This document shows, piece after piece, positions 38,273 to 46,585 of a stretch of DNA of 64,000 bases; positions within the stretch are counted from its first letter, which is position 1; every line of letters begins with the position of its first letter. The translations under genes and the position numbers were made by a program. Origin of the DNA: Teredinibacter purpureus (lineage in GTDB: Bacteria > Pseudomonadota > Gammaproteobacteria > Pseudomonadales > Cellvibrionaceae); assembly GCF_014217335.1 (NCBI RefSeq), contig NZ_CP060092.1, positions 3,923,501-3,987,500 of the forward strand. The letters run 5' to 3'. Under the pieces are notes generated by a model. The model was not told the DNA's origin and searched no databases. It saw only the letters and a program-made list of their open reading frames with translations.

Positions 38273-39391
38273 TCATATTTCGCTAGTTAAACGGGGCAGA
38301 AAATCGACCAAAGGCACAATCTCATCCGACAAATTCGCTTTCGCCACAGCTGCAGGCATTCCATAAACCACGCAGGACTCTTGATCCTGAGACCAAATTG
38401 CTGCGCCTTTGTTTTTGAGCAAGCGCGCACCTTCGCAACCATCAGAACCCATACCCGTAAGGATTACGGCTAAAATTTTTCCGCTAAAGGTGTTGGCCAA
38501 AGACGCGAAAGTGATATCCACGCAAGGCTTATAATTAACACGATCATCTCCTTCTATAATTTTTATAGTGCTACCGGTTCGGTCTAGCATCATTTGTTTT
38601 CCACCCGGCGCAATAAAAACTTTTCCTGGTCCCAGCCGATCGCCATTTTCAGCTTCTTTTACCGAAACGCTTGATTGTTTATCTAACCGCTCGGAAAATG
38701 CCTTGGTAAAGTTTTCGGGCATATGCTGTATAACCAATACCGGCGTTGGAAAATTACTCGGTAATCCTGTGATAATGTCGGATAAAGCAACCGGTCCGCC
38801 GGTAGAAGCGCCAATTGCGACCAATTTAACCTTGCCCTTTAAGCCGCCTGAAGACGCGCCTTTAGTTGTGCGAGACAGCTCTGTTTTTTTCGCGATTCGC
38901 TCACGTAAGGCCGCCGTTTTTTCCTTTGCTCTTTGAGAGCGGACAGCGGCTTGTGCGGCCAATTCATCGGTTGAACGTACGGGCGCCAAATTAGCTTGAC
39001 TGGCAAAGGTAACAAGTTTTTCGTGTAAGCGTTTTTTTAGAACAGCAGAATTGGTAGAAACTTCGGCAAAGTTTTTGGGAATAAAGTCGACAGCACCCGC
39101 TTCTAAAGCCTCTAACGTAATTTTTGCGCCCTCGTACGTCATAGACGAAAACATTACGATAGGAACCGGCCTTTCCGCCATAATGGCGCGCACGGCCGAA
39201 ACACCGTTTAAAAACGGCATTTCATAATCCATTGAAATAATATCGGGGTTTAGACTGGCCGCCTTTTCTATAGCTTCCTGCCCATTTGATGCGATGCCCA
39301 CCACTTGCAAATCGGGGCATTCACTTATAATTTCTTTCAAACGATGCTGAAAGAAACTCGAGTCATCAACAATTAACACCTTGTAGGGCAC
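38273..39391 (-). CDS. cheB: Chemotaxis response regulator protein-glutamate methylesterase CheB
   Basis: The 372-residue CheB has a receiver domain with phospho-acceptor Asp55 (IISMDYEMPF), a long basic linker (140-190) and a methylesterase domain with the triad motifs VAIGASTGGPVAL (Ser), VIQHMPENF (His) and LTGMGSDGCEGA (Asp). It removes methyl groups from receptors, opposing CheR. The start is a GTG at 39391 with GAGGAG five bases upstream. This copy follows cheA, as in Pseudomonas; a second cheB occurs beside cheD. Confidence 0.94.
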   Translation of the reverse strand: MPYKVLIVDDSSFFQHRLKEIISECPDLQVVGIASNGQEAIEKAASLNPDIISMDYEMPFLNGVSAVRAIMAERPVPIVMFSSMTYEGAKITLEALEAGAVDFIPKNFAEVSTNSAVLKKRLHEKLVTFASQANLAPVRSTDELAAQAAVRSQRAKEKTAALRERIAKKTELSRTTKGASSGGLKGKVKLVAIGASTGGPVALSDIITGLPSNFPTPVLVIQHMPENFTKAFSERLDKQSSVSVKEAENGDRLGPGKVFIAPGGKQMMLDRTGSTIKIIEGDDRVNYKPCVDITFASLANTFSGKILAVILTGMGSDGCEGARLLKNKGAAIWSQDQESCVVYGMPAAVAKANLSDEIVPLVDFLPRLTSEI

Positions 39392-39426
39392 GAGTACTCC
39401 TCATTTCAGTAACCTGTAGACGCTCT

Positions 39427-41649
39427 CTACGTATTGCCTGCATAGCGTTTAAGCATGCTGGGCACATCCAGTATTAGCGCGATCGTACCGTCCCCTGTAA
39501 TAGTGGCGCCAGCCATTCCGGGTGTGCCGTGTAGCATTTTACCCAGAGGTTTTATCACCACCTCCTCCTGCCCAATAAGCTGATCGACCACAAATCCCAC
39601 TCGCTGTGTACCGACCGACACAATCACAACATGGCCCTCTTCTGGAACATCGAACGATATATTTTTCTTTACTAACCATCGCTTTAAATGAAATATTGGA
39701 ATGGCCTTTTCTCGAATAGTGATGCATTCCTGGCCATCAACAATATTGCTCTGGGTTAGATCCATGTGGAATATTTCGTTAACGCTTACTAACGGCAACG
39801 CAAAGGTTTGTTGGCCAAGCATAATCATAAGCGTTGGCATAATCGCTAAAGTAAGAGGAACCTTAATGCGAATGCACGTACCTCGATCAATTTTTGAATC
39901 AATTTCAATGGAGCCATTTAGCTGGGTGATTTTTGTTTTCACCACGTCCATACCTACGCCACGACCGGACACATCGGAGATTTCCTGCTTGGTTGAAAAC
40001 CCCGGGGCAAAAATTAGGTTAAAGGCTTCGTTATCCGTAAGACGTGCAGCGGCATCATGATCTAACAACCCTTTTTCCACCGCTTTTTCTCGCAGTTTAT
40101 CCGGGTCCATTCCGCCGCCGTCATCGGTAATCGACAGTAGGATATGATCACCTTCTTGCTCGGCAGCCAAAATTACTTTACCCACTCGAGGTTTACCTTT
40201 TTCCTCTCGAATGCCGGGTAGTTCAATACCATGGTCAACTGAATTTCGCACCAAGTGAACCAGTGGGTCGGCCAAAGCCTCAACTAAATTTTTATCGAGA
40301 TCCGTTTCTTCGCCCTCCAGTTCCAAATTGATTTCTTTTTTAAGATTGCGAGCAAGGTCTCTTACCACACGCGGGAAGCGGCCAAACACCTTTTTTATGG
40401 GCTGCATGCGGGTTTTCATGACCGACGTTTGGAGGTCGGCGGTCACAACATCGAGATTGGCTACCGCTTTTTGCATGACTTCATCTGCAGATTCTACGCC
40501 CAATCGAACAAGACGATTACGCACCAACACCAGCTCTCCCACCATATTCATGATGTCGTCTAACCGCTGGGTATCAACTCGCACTGTTGTTTCTGCCGCA
40601 GGCGCCGCTTGAAACGTTCCCTCACGAGGCTTAGGTGCTGCAGTAGGTTTCGGAGGCGCTGGAGGTTCTGCGCTGGAACTCGCTTGGGGTTTCGGAGCCG
40701 CCACTGGAGTCGGTGGCTCTACTTTTTTAGCCGCCGGTGGGGGCGCGGGAGCACTACTGCTAGAAGTAGGAGTAGGCGTTGGCGACGAGGTTTGGGAGGA
40801 CGATAGATCGGGCGCCTTGCCTTTGCCATGCAGTTGATCGAGTAGATTTTCAAACTCATCGTCTGTAATTAAGTCAGATTTTTTATCGTCCTCGGCGGTT
40901 TTTCCTGGCGCCGCGCCGGATCCATGAAGTTGATCGAGTAAATTTTCGAATTCATCCGGCGTTATTTCGTCGCTATCTGTAGACGAGGCCGGTTGTTCTG
41001 CAGAAGAAGCCGGAGGTGCGTCCTTACCGGGGCTTTTGCCGCTACCATGAAGTTGATCTAACAAAGACTCAAATTCGTCTTCTGAAATTTCATCACTGCC
41101 GCTAGCACTTACCTCAGCCTGCGGTGCATCACTTATAGCATCCAGAAAGCCTTCAAATTCATCGTCGGATATTTCTATGTCGCCGTTCGCGGTTACTGGA
41201 GCGGGAGGCTCCACATTCTGCACGGGCTCAGGCTCAGGTGCAGGCTCTGCTACTAAATCGTCACCTGACACGAGTTTTTCGAGCGCCTTAATAAGTGCAG
41301 GGTCGGCAGGCGCCAATTCTTCTCGTGCAGATACCTGCGCAAACTGCGCATTCACGGCGTCTAATGCTTGTAGTACAACATCCATTAATTCCGCTGTTAC
41401 CGTGCGCTGACCGTTACGCAATATGTCGAAGAGATTTTCGGTTACATGACAGCAGTCAACCATTGCGTTGAGTTGCAAAAATCCTGCGCCACCTTTTACC
41501 GTGTGAAAACCACGAAAAATTGCGTTCAGTAAATCTTTGTCATCAGGACGCTGCTCTAGGTCGACTAACTGTTCTGAGAGTAGCTCAATGATCTCTCCAG
41601 CTTCGACAAGGAAGTCCTGCAGGATATCTTCGTCATCGCCAAACGCCAT
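39427..41649 (-). CDS. cheA: Chemotaxis histidine kinase CheA with four linker repeats
   Basis: The 740-residue kinase has an Hpt domain with His49 (IFRGFHTVKGG), an acidic and proline-rich linker (130-350), dimerisation domain (355-430), ATPase domain with N box HLVRNSVDHGIE (465-476), G1 DDGGGMD and G2 GRGVGMD, and a CheW-like P5 domain (about 605-740). The linker holds four copies of a motif of the type DEFENLLDQLHG at about 160-275, the last three almost identical. No typical CheY-binding P2 domain is evident. The ATG at 41649 follows AAGGAG. It phosphorylates CheY and CheB. Confidence 0.95.
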   Translation of the reverse strand: MAFGDDEDILQDFLVEAGEIIELLSEQLVDLEQRPDDKDLLNAIFRGFHTVKGGAGFLQLNAMVDCCHVTENLFDILRNGQRTVTAELMDVVLQALDAVNAQFAQVSAREELAPADPALIKALEKLVSGDDLVAEPAPEPEPVQNVEPPAPVTANGDIEISDDEFEGFLDAISDAPQAEVSASGSDEISEDEFESLLDQLHGSGKSPGKDAPPASSAEQPASSTDSDEITPDEFENLLDQLHGSGAAPGKTAEDDKKSDLITDDEFENLLDQLHGKGKAPDLSSSQTSSPTPTPTSSSSAPAPPPAAKKVEPPTPVAAPKPQASSSAEPPAPPKPTAAPKPREGTFQAAPAAETTVRVDTQRLDDIMNMVGELVLVRNRLVRLGVESADEVMQKAVANLDVVTADLQTSVMKTRMQPIKKVFGRFPRVVRDLARNLKKEINLELEGEETDLDKNLVEALADPLVHLVRNSVDHGIELPGIREEKGKPRVGKVILAAEQEGDHILLSITDDGGGMDPDKLREKAVEKGLLDHDAAARLTDNEAFNLIFAPGFSTKQEISDVSGRGVGMDVVKTKITQLNGSIEIDSKIDRGTCIRIKVPLTLAIMPTLMIMLGQQTFALPLVSVNEIFHMDLTQSNIVDGQECITIREKAIPIFHLKRWLVKKNISFDVPEEGHVVIVSVGTQRVGFVVDQLIGQEEVVIKPLGKMLHGTPGMAGATITGDGTIALILDVPSMLKRYAGNT
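40819..41172 (-). repeat. Four coding repeats in the cheA linker
   Basis: CheA residues 160-277 contain ISDDEFEGFLDAI, ISEDEFESLLDQLHGSG, ITPDEFENLLDQLHGSG and ITDDEFENLLDQLHGKG, spaced by 28, 41 and 32 residues of Pro/Ser/Asp-rich linker. The DNA copies (for example ATGAAGTTGATC) are similar but not identical, so the unit is maintained at the protein level. Confidence 0.85.
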
Positions 41650-41742
41650 TTATTGCTCCTTCAGAACCGGCAAGTATGAATGCCTCGCTCACTGTTTTTT
41701 TCGAGTTGCGAATTTTCATTTTATCCGAAAAATCCCACGTGA

Positions 41743-42537
41743 TTAGAAACCTAAACTTGATAACAAATCGTCTACATCGTCTTGGCCGGACACCACATCA
41801 TCCCGCTCTTCCGCGTGTATTTGCGGGCCTTCTGCAACGATATTATCAATAGTTTTTAATTTATCTTTATCCAACCCATCACTTGCCATGCCGGTAACAT
41901 TTTCTACTTGCCCGGCAATTCTCATCAAGTTAACCAACTCATCTTCAACATTGGTTACCAAACTAATCACTTTGCGCAATACTTGCCCAGTCAAATCCTG
42001 GAAGCCCTGTTCAAGAATAATATCTTGCAAAGATTTATTAAGTTGTTGCGTGCCGTCATCCATTTGTTCGAGGAATTCGCCCATTTGGTTATACAGGCCC
42101 TTAAACTCCTCTTTGGTTATTTCGCGCCTTTTTAGTCTTTTCCATTCGTCTCGTAGTCGAGTTGCCTCTTGCCCTAAGCTCATGGCAATTGGGGCTATCG
42201 CTTCAACCTTATCCATTGTTTGATCGGCGGCTTTTTGGGTCATATCGATAACGTAGTTCAATCGACTAGACGCATCTCGTATTTCCGATGCGTTGACCTC
42301 GGGAGGTTCGGAATCTAGATCTGCATCGACATGAAAATTTACAATGGCTTCGTGCAGCGCTCGGGTTAATTGCCCAACGCTATTAAATATGTGTTTGTCT
42401 CTTGCTTCTACTAAACCGTGTATAAGCTTAGACGCTTCGTCGTAGTCATCGCCCTGTAACTTTTCAACCAGCTGAGTTGCGCAATCTTGCAGTTGCGACA
42501 GGAACTCCTCATCATGGCTCTGAATCGTTTTTTCCAT
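41743..42537 (-). CDS. cheZ: Protein phosphatase CheZ
   Basis: The 264-residue CheZ forms a long helical hairpin. The catalytic region is LQDIILEQGFQDLTGQVLRKV, with the conserved Asp and Gln that attack phospho-CheY, and the C-terminal peptide DDVDDLLSSLGF binds CheY. It ends the signal by speeding CheY-P hydrolysis. AGGTGG lies seven bases before the ATG at 42537; cheY is 20 bases upstream. Confidence 0.94.
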   Translation of the reverse strand: MEKTIQSHDEEFLSQLQDCATQLVEKLQGDDYDEASKLIHGLVEARDKHIFNSVGQLTRALHEAIVNFHVDADLDSEPPEVNASEIRDASSRLNYVIDMTQKAADQTMDKVEAIAPIAMSLGQEATRLRDEWKRLKRREITKEEFKGLYNQMGEFLEQMDDGTQQLNKSLQDIILEQGFQDLTGQVLRKVISLVTNVEDELVNLMRIAGQVENVTGMASDGLDKDKLKTIDNIVAEGPQIHAEERDDVVSGQDDVDDLLSSLGF

Positions 42538-42556
42538 TGAATAACCACCTGGCCGT

Positions 42557-42943
42557 TTAGCCGTCTACACGCTCAAAGATTTTATCTATCTTTTCTTTTA
42601 GTACTTGTGCGGTGAAGGGTTTAACCACATAGCCATTTACGCCAGCTTGAGCAGCTTCAATAATTTGATCGCGTTTCGCCTCCGCTGTCACCATTAATAC
42701 AGGTAGGCTCACAAGTTTTGCATCGGCCCTAACCTCTTTAAGAAGATCGATACCTGTCATGCCCGGCATATTCCAGTCCGTCACTAGAAAATCAAAATCG
42801 CCGCTACGTAACATGGGTAAGGCCGTAGTACCATCGTCGGCTTCTTGAGTGTTAGTGAAGCCTAAATCTCGAAGAAGATTTTTAATGATTCGCCTCATCG
42901 TCGAAAAGTCGTCCACAATGAGGATTTTCATATTTTTATCCAA
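42557..42943 (-). CDS. cheY: Chemotaxis response regulator CheY
   Basis: The single-domain receiver of 128 residues has [20 protein letters not shown], the acceptor Asp in [21 protein letters not shown] and the conserved Lys in YVVKPFTA. CheY-P binds FliM/FliN to switch rotation. The frame extends to 43078, but GGAGG lies five bases before a TTG at 42943, giving MDKNMKIL; the ATG four codons later has no site at proper distance. A fliA terminator upstream suggests a separate cheY promoter, which I could not identify. Confidence 0.94.
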   Translation of the reverse strand: MDKNMKILIVDDFSTMRRIIKNLLRDLGFTNTQEADDGTTALPMLRSGDFDFLVTDWNMPGMTGIDLLKEVRADAKLVSLPVLMVTAEAKRDQIIEAAQAGVNGYVVKPFTAQVLKEKIDKIFERVDG

Positions 42944-43106
42944 TGCAACCTCCGTCTCCCTTCTCGGGTTTACGCTAATCTGATGATTTCTATGCCTTTT
43001 ATCGCAGGGTTCTGTGGAACCTTGAAATAAGTCTAGCTGCTGATTACCAGTCGGCCAGTTTTTACGCCAGCCGCGCATAAAGAAGAACTTAATCGGGCAA
43101 TAAACA

Positions 43107-43140
43107 CCTCATTACCGAACCAATAGCATCGGTAATGAGG
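43107..43140 (-). terminator. Probable terminator of the fliA transcript
   Basis: CCTCATTACCGA and TCGGTAATGAGG form a perfect 12-bp stem around a 10-base loop, 63 bases past the fliA stop. On the minus strand TGTTTATTG follows, a weak U-tract, so termination may be partial. Confidence 0.6.
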
Positions 43141-43202
43141 TTTAAAGAAATTTATGGGGGCGTAAAACGTAACCGGTACCACTGATTGACTTCGCGGTTG
43201 GG

Positions 43203-43952
43203 CTACGATTGTTGCCAGTCCGTTAGTCGCGCCCTTAATCGCAAAGCTGCTTGGCTATGGATTTGACTAACACGTGATTCCGATACCGATAACACCTGCC
43301 CAATCTCTTTTAAGTTCAGTTCTTGTTCGTAATAGAGCGACAGAACCAGCTGTTCTCGCTCGGGCAATCCTCTAATCGCCTCGGCTAATGAGCGGCGCAA
43401 TGCTTCTTTTTGTGCGCCTTCGGCGGGGCCTACGAAGGGACTTCCCAGTGCTGGCTGTGCTGTACGTGGCTCGTCTTCGTCAAAAGTTTCTTCTAAACTG
43501 AATAAACGTGCTGAGGTGCTGTCACGTAAAATATCGTGGTATTCGTCTAATGACATGTCTAACTGCGCCGCTATTTCACTGTCTTTGGCGTCACGCCCCA
43601 ACTGAGCTTCGAGCACTTTAATGGCTTCTGCTACTCTACGTGCATTCCTATGAACGGATCTGGGTGCCCAATCTCCACGACGCATCTCGTCGACAATTGC
43701 GCCTCGAATACGAATACCGGCATACGTTTCAAAGCTCGCGCCTTTAGTGGCGTCATATTTTTGTGATGCTTCAAGCAAGCCAACCATACCCGCTTGCATT
43801 AGATCATCGATCTGAACGCTAGATGGCATTCGGGCCATAATGTGATGCGCAATGCGATGCACCAGATTCAGGTAATCTTCAACCTTTATTTGAATGCTCG
43901 CATCCTGCGTTTGTTCGTAAGTCATTAAATTGTCTGCTGCGGAAACCGACAT
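43203..43952 (-). CDS. fliA: Flagellar sigma factor FliA (sigma-28)
   Basis: The 249-residue sigma factor has region 2 (LVHRIAHHIMARMPSSVQID, then DLMQAGMVGLLEASQKYD and AGIRIRGAIVDEMRR), region 3 and region 4 (LKEIGQVLSVSESRVSQIHSQA). It directs late flagellar and chemotaxis transcription and is held by FlgM. The ATG at 43952 has AGG four bases upstream. It lies after fleN, as in Pseudomonas, and is indirectly linked to the hsbA gene of this window, because HsbA binds FlgM in P. aeruginosa. Confidence 0.96.
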   Translation of the reverse strand: MSVSAADNLMTYEQTQDASIQIKVEDYLNLVHRIAHHIMARMPSSVQIDDLMQAGMVGLLEASQKYDATKGASFETYAGIRIRGAIVDEMRRGDWAPRSVHRNARRVAEAIKVLEAQLGRDAKDSEIAAQLDMSLDEYHDILRDSTSARLFSLEETFDEDEPRTAQPALGSPFVGPAEGAQKEALRRSLAEAIRGLPEREQLVLSLYYEQELNLKEIGQVLSVSESRVSQIHSQAALRLRARLTDWQQS

Positions 43953-44071
43953 AAAACCTGCGTAAAAACACGGTGGATTAACATCAAATGGTTATCGTCT
44001 CGTTACTCGAAAGAGTGTTGTGAATGTTGCGTATGCAACCCCTGATAGTAAACGTTATTACGTTATACGTA

Positions 44072-44971
44072 TTAACACGCACCTGCATTAGCGGTCACTA
44101 AACGTTCTAAGAAAAATTCTAAATGCCCACGTGGCGACGCCTGTACCGGCCATTGATCAATTTTTTGAGCGATAACGCGTACCGCAGCAGAAGCTTTACT
44201 TCGTGGCGCAAATTCGATTAAGGGCTGGCGTTTTTGCACGGCTTTACGCACATTTTCATCGAACGGCACGTGCCCCAGATATTGTAGTGACGCATCTAAA
44301 AAACGATCGCAAACCCCATTTAATTTATTAAATAAATTAATACCTTCTTGGTTGGTTCTCGTCATGTTTGCAATAACGCGAAACCGAAAAACACCGTGTT
44401 CAGAATTGAGCAATTTTATTAACGCATAGGCATCGGTAATAGAAGACGGTTCGTCGCACACGACGATAATGACTTCCTGAGCGGCTCTCACAAAACTAAC
44501 AACGGTTTCGGAGATTCCAGCGGCGGTATCAATCATTAAAATATCGAGCTGATCGCTGAGTTCATTAAATGCATAGATGAGTGCAGCATGCTCTTGTGGT
44601 GTTAGGTGTGTCATTTGCTGCACACCTGACGATGCCGGTACAACCTTTACCCCACCGGGGCCATTTAGCATCACATCACGAAGCGACATACTGCCATCGA
44701 GCACATCGGCGAGCGTATGTTTTGCATGGAGCCCTAAGAGCACATCGACATTCGCAAGCCCTAAATCAGCATCCAATAGGATAACTCTACGGCTTAGTTC
44801 AGCGAGGGCGATACTAAGATTTACCGATAAATTCGTTTTCCCAACGCCACCTTTACCACCAGTCACGGCAATGACTTTTACGGGTCGGTTTACACTCATA
44901 CGCTTCAAATCTCTTTCTATCGGGGATGCATTCAACAAGTATAGATGACGATTGTCTTGCTGCTGGCTCAT
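44072..44971 (-). CDS. fleN: Flagellar number regulator FleN (FlhG), MinD-like ATPase
   Basis: The 299-residue ATPase has the deviant Walker A AVTGGKGGVGKTNLSVNL, LLDADLGLANVDVLLG and DTAAGISETVVSF. It restrains flagellar number by acting on FleQ and FlhF. The N-terminal 30 residues (QQQDNRHLYLLNAS) resemble the FlhF-activating DQAxxLR-type helix only loosely. The ATG at 44971 lies 25 bases beyond the flhF stop; the ATG at residue 25 is an alternative start that would remove the N-terminal helix. Confidence 0.93.
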   Translation of the reverse strand: MSQQQDNRHLYLLNASPIERDLKRMSVNRPVKVIAVTGGKGGVGKTNLSVNLSIALAELSRRVILLDADLGLANVDVLLGLHAKHTLADVLDGSMSLRDVMLNGPGGVKVVPASSGVQQMTHLTPQEHAALIYAFNELSDQLDILMIDTAAGISETVVSFVRAAQEVIIVVCDEPSSITDAYALIKLLNSEHGVFRFRVIANMTRTNQEGINLFNKLNGVCDRFLDASLQYLGHVPFDENVRKAVQKRQPLIEFAPRSKASAAVRVIAQKIDQWPVQASPRGHLEFFLERLVTANAGAC

Positions 44972-44995
44972 GCCGCTAACACCGCATTGTCAACG

Positions 44996-46537
44996 TTAGC
45001 CACCTTGCAATGCCGGGTCTGTTTCTATTGGCGCTTTCAATAGCGCTACGGCGTCAGCCACTAACTGGTGACCACTCGCACAGCGAATATCTTTCGGTAT
45101 CTCTTGCCCATTGGTAGTGTAGGCCACGGGTAATTGCCGATCGATAACCACACTAATGGCTTCACCCAAGCTGGCCGCTTCGTCCAGTTTCGTGAGCACA
45201 CAAGCATCAATACCTTTTGAGGCGCTATAGGCATGAGTAGAGGCTTTCATTGTTTGGAGCTGGCTGTTACACGCCATAACTAAAACGCGCTTGATGCCAG
45301 AGCAATGGTCCATTTGCCGAAGCTGATCTTTCAGCAACGGATCGCCGTGACGAAAACCCGCCGTATCGATAAGCACTAACGAAAACTGACGTAAACTTGA
45401 CAGTACAGTAATGAGGCTGTTGTCTCTGTCGACCGCTCGCACAGGCACATTTAAAATACGGCCTAATGAACGTAACTGGTCGTGCGCCCCCACTCTATAA
45501 GTATCGGTTGTGACGAGTGCGACCTTACCCGGCCCATTCTCGAGTACGTAGCGTGCCGCTAATTTGGCAATAGTGGTGGTTTTACCGACGCCCGTTTGCC
45601 CTACAAACGCATAGGCCCCGCCCTTAGAAACAAAATCGTCCGTCGCCGTTGGAATATCTTTCGCCAATCGCGCCATACATTCTCGCCACGCTTTATTAAC
45701 TTTTTTATGGTGTTTAGTTTCGCTTAGCAGTTGATGCGTGTGTTTTTCCGGTAAGCCTAATCGCGTTAAATGCTCCGTTACCACGGAAAAACCCGCCGGA
45801 AGTTGCACTTGGCTGGGCATATTCTCGTGCGCCTGATGCTGAGACATACGCCACAACTGCTGTTCGAGAATCATGCGCATATCGGCCAGCTCACTTTGAA
45901 GGGTTTCTAGGCGCGTATCCTGACCACTATTGTCGTTCACACCTGCAGGCTGTTCATATCCCCCCCGCATAGCAGCCTTTGCCGGTACTGGCGATTGAGT
46001 ATACTGCTCCATCGCGGAAACCTGCGAAGCTGGCGACTTTTTAGAGGAATCCCGAGCGTCTTGCTGGCGTGCAGCGATACTCGCTGTACTGGGTAATTCA
46101 GAGATTGGCAATTCATTTTCACGGGCACGACGTTTCGCGTCTATCATGCGTTCTCGCGCTCGCTCTATGTCTAGCGCAAGGCGCTCACCTCTGGTCGCGG
46201 GCTTGCCTGCTTCCGGTGACGTACGATCATTATGTTCAACTCGCCCTGCATACTGAGCGGCCGCTTTATCCATTTCGGCTTGCGCCTGCCAAGCGGCATC
46301 GCTTCCCATGGCCGTATCCAATTCGGTATCAAAACTTCTGCCAAATTCTCGACGCACATCAATACCGCGCGTGGGTAAATCGGGCTCAAGTGAGGTGATC
46401 ACTTCCACACCCTCTGACGTTTTTTGACTCGACAAAATAACGGCTTCAGGGCCTAGTTCCTCTCGAACGAGATCCAGTGCGCGACGCATAGAAGGCGCAA
46501 CAAATCGTTTGACGAGTGAATTACCGTTGGGTTGCAT
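44996..46537 (-). CDS. flhF: Flagellar GTPase FlhF
   Basis: The SRP-type GTPase of 513 residues has a basic N-terminal domain (VKRFVAPSMRRALDLVREEL), a variable linker (about 90-270), an N domain and the G domain with FVGQTGVGKTTTIAKLAARY, VTTDTYRVGAHDQL, LIDTAGFRHGDP and LTKLDEAASLG. It recruits the first flagellar parts to the pole. The ATG at 46537 has AGGAG seven bases upstream; the TTG at 46567 is rejected. It lies between flhA and fleN, the usual polar-flagellate order. Confidence 0.94.
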   Translation of the reverse strand: MQPNGNSLVKRFVAPSMRRALDLVREELGPEAVILSSQKTSEGVEVITSLEPDLPTRGIDVRREFGRSFDTELDTAMGSDAAWQAQAEMDKAAAQYAGRVEHNDRTSPEAGKPATRGERLALDIERARERMIDAKRRARENELPISELPSTASIAARQQDARDSSKKSPASQVSAMEQYTQSPVPAKAAMRGGYEQPAGVNDNSGQDTRLETLQSELADMRMILEQQLWRMSQHQAHENMPSQVQLPAGFSVVTEHLTRLGLPEKHTHQLLSETKHHKKVNKAWRECMARLAKDIPTATDDFVSKGGAYAFVGQTGVGKTTTIAKLAARYVLENGPGKVALVTTDTYRVGAHDQLRSLGRILNVPVRAVDRDNSLITVLSSLRQFSLVLIDTAGFRHGDPLLKDQLRQMDHCSGIKRVLVMACNSQLQTMKASTHAYSASKGIDACVLTKLDEAASLGEAISVVIDRQLPVAYTTNGQEIPKDIRCASGHQLVADAVALLKAPIETDPALQGG

Positions 46538-46585
46538 GGTTAATCTCCTGCAGAATATCGCGTTCAATAGGGTTGGTGTACATCA

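Noticed and set aside
41650..41742. Sigma-54-like site before cheA (AGGCATTCATACTTGCC)
   Set aside because: GG and GC are eleven bases apart; the spacing of ten is strict.
42944..43078. 45-codon N-terminal extension of CheY
   Set aside because: No relative has it; the strong GGAGG at five bases before the TTG at 42943 explains the true start.
43953..44071. Sigma-54-like GGGGTTGCATACGC before fliA
   Set aside because: The spacing fits but the -24 flank is poor and the element is part of a small GTTGC/GCAAC inverted repeat.
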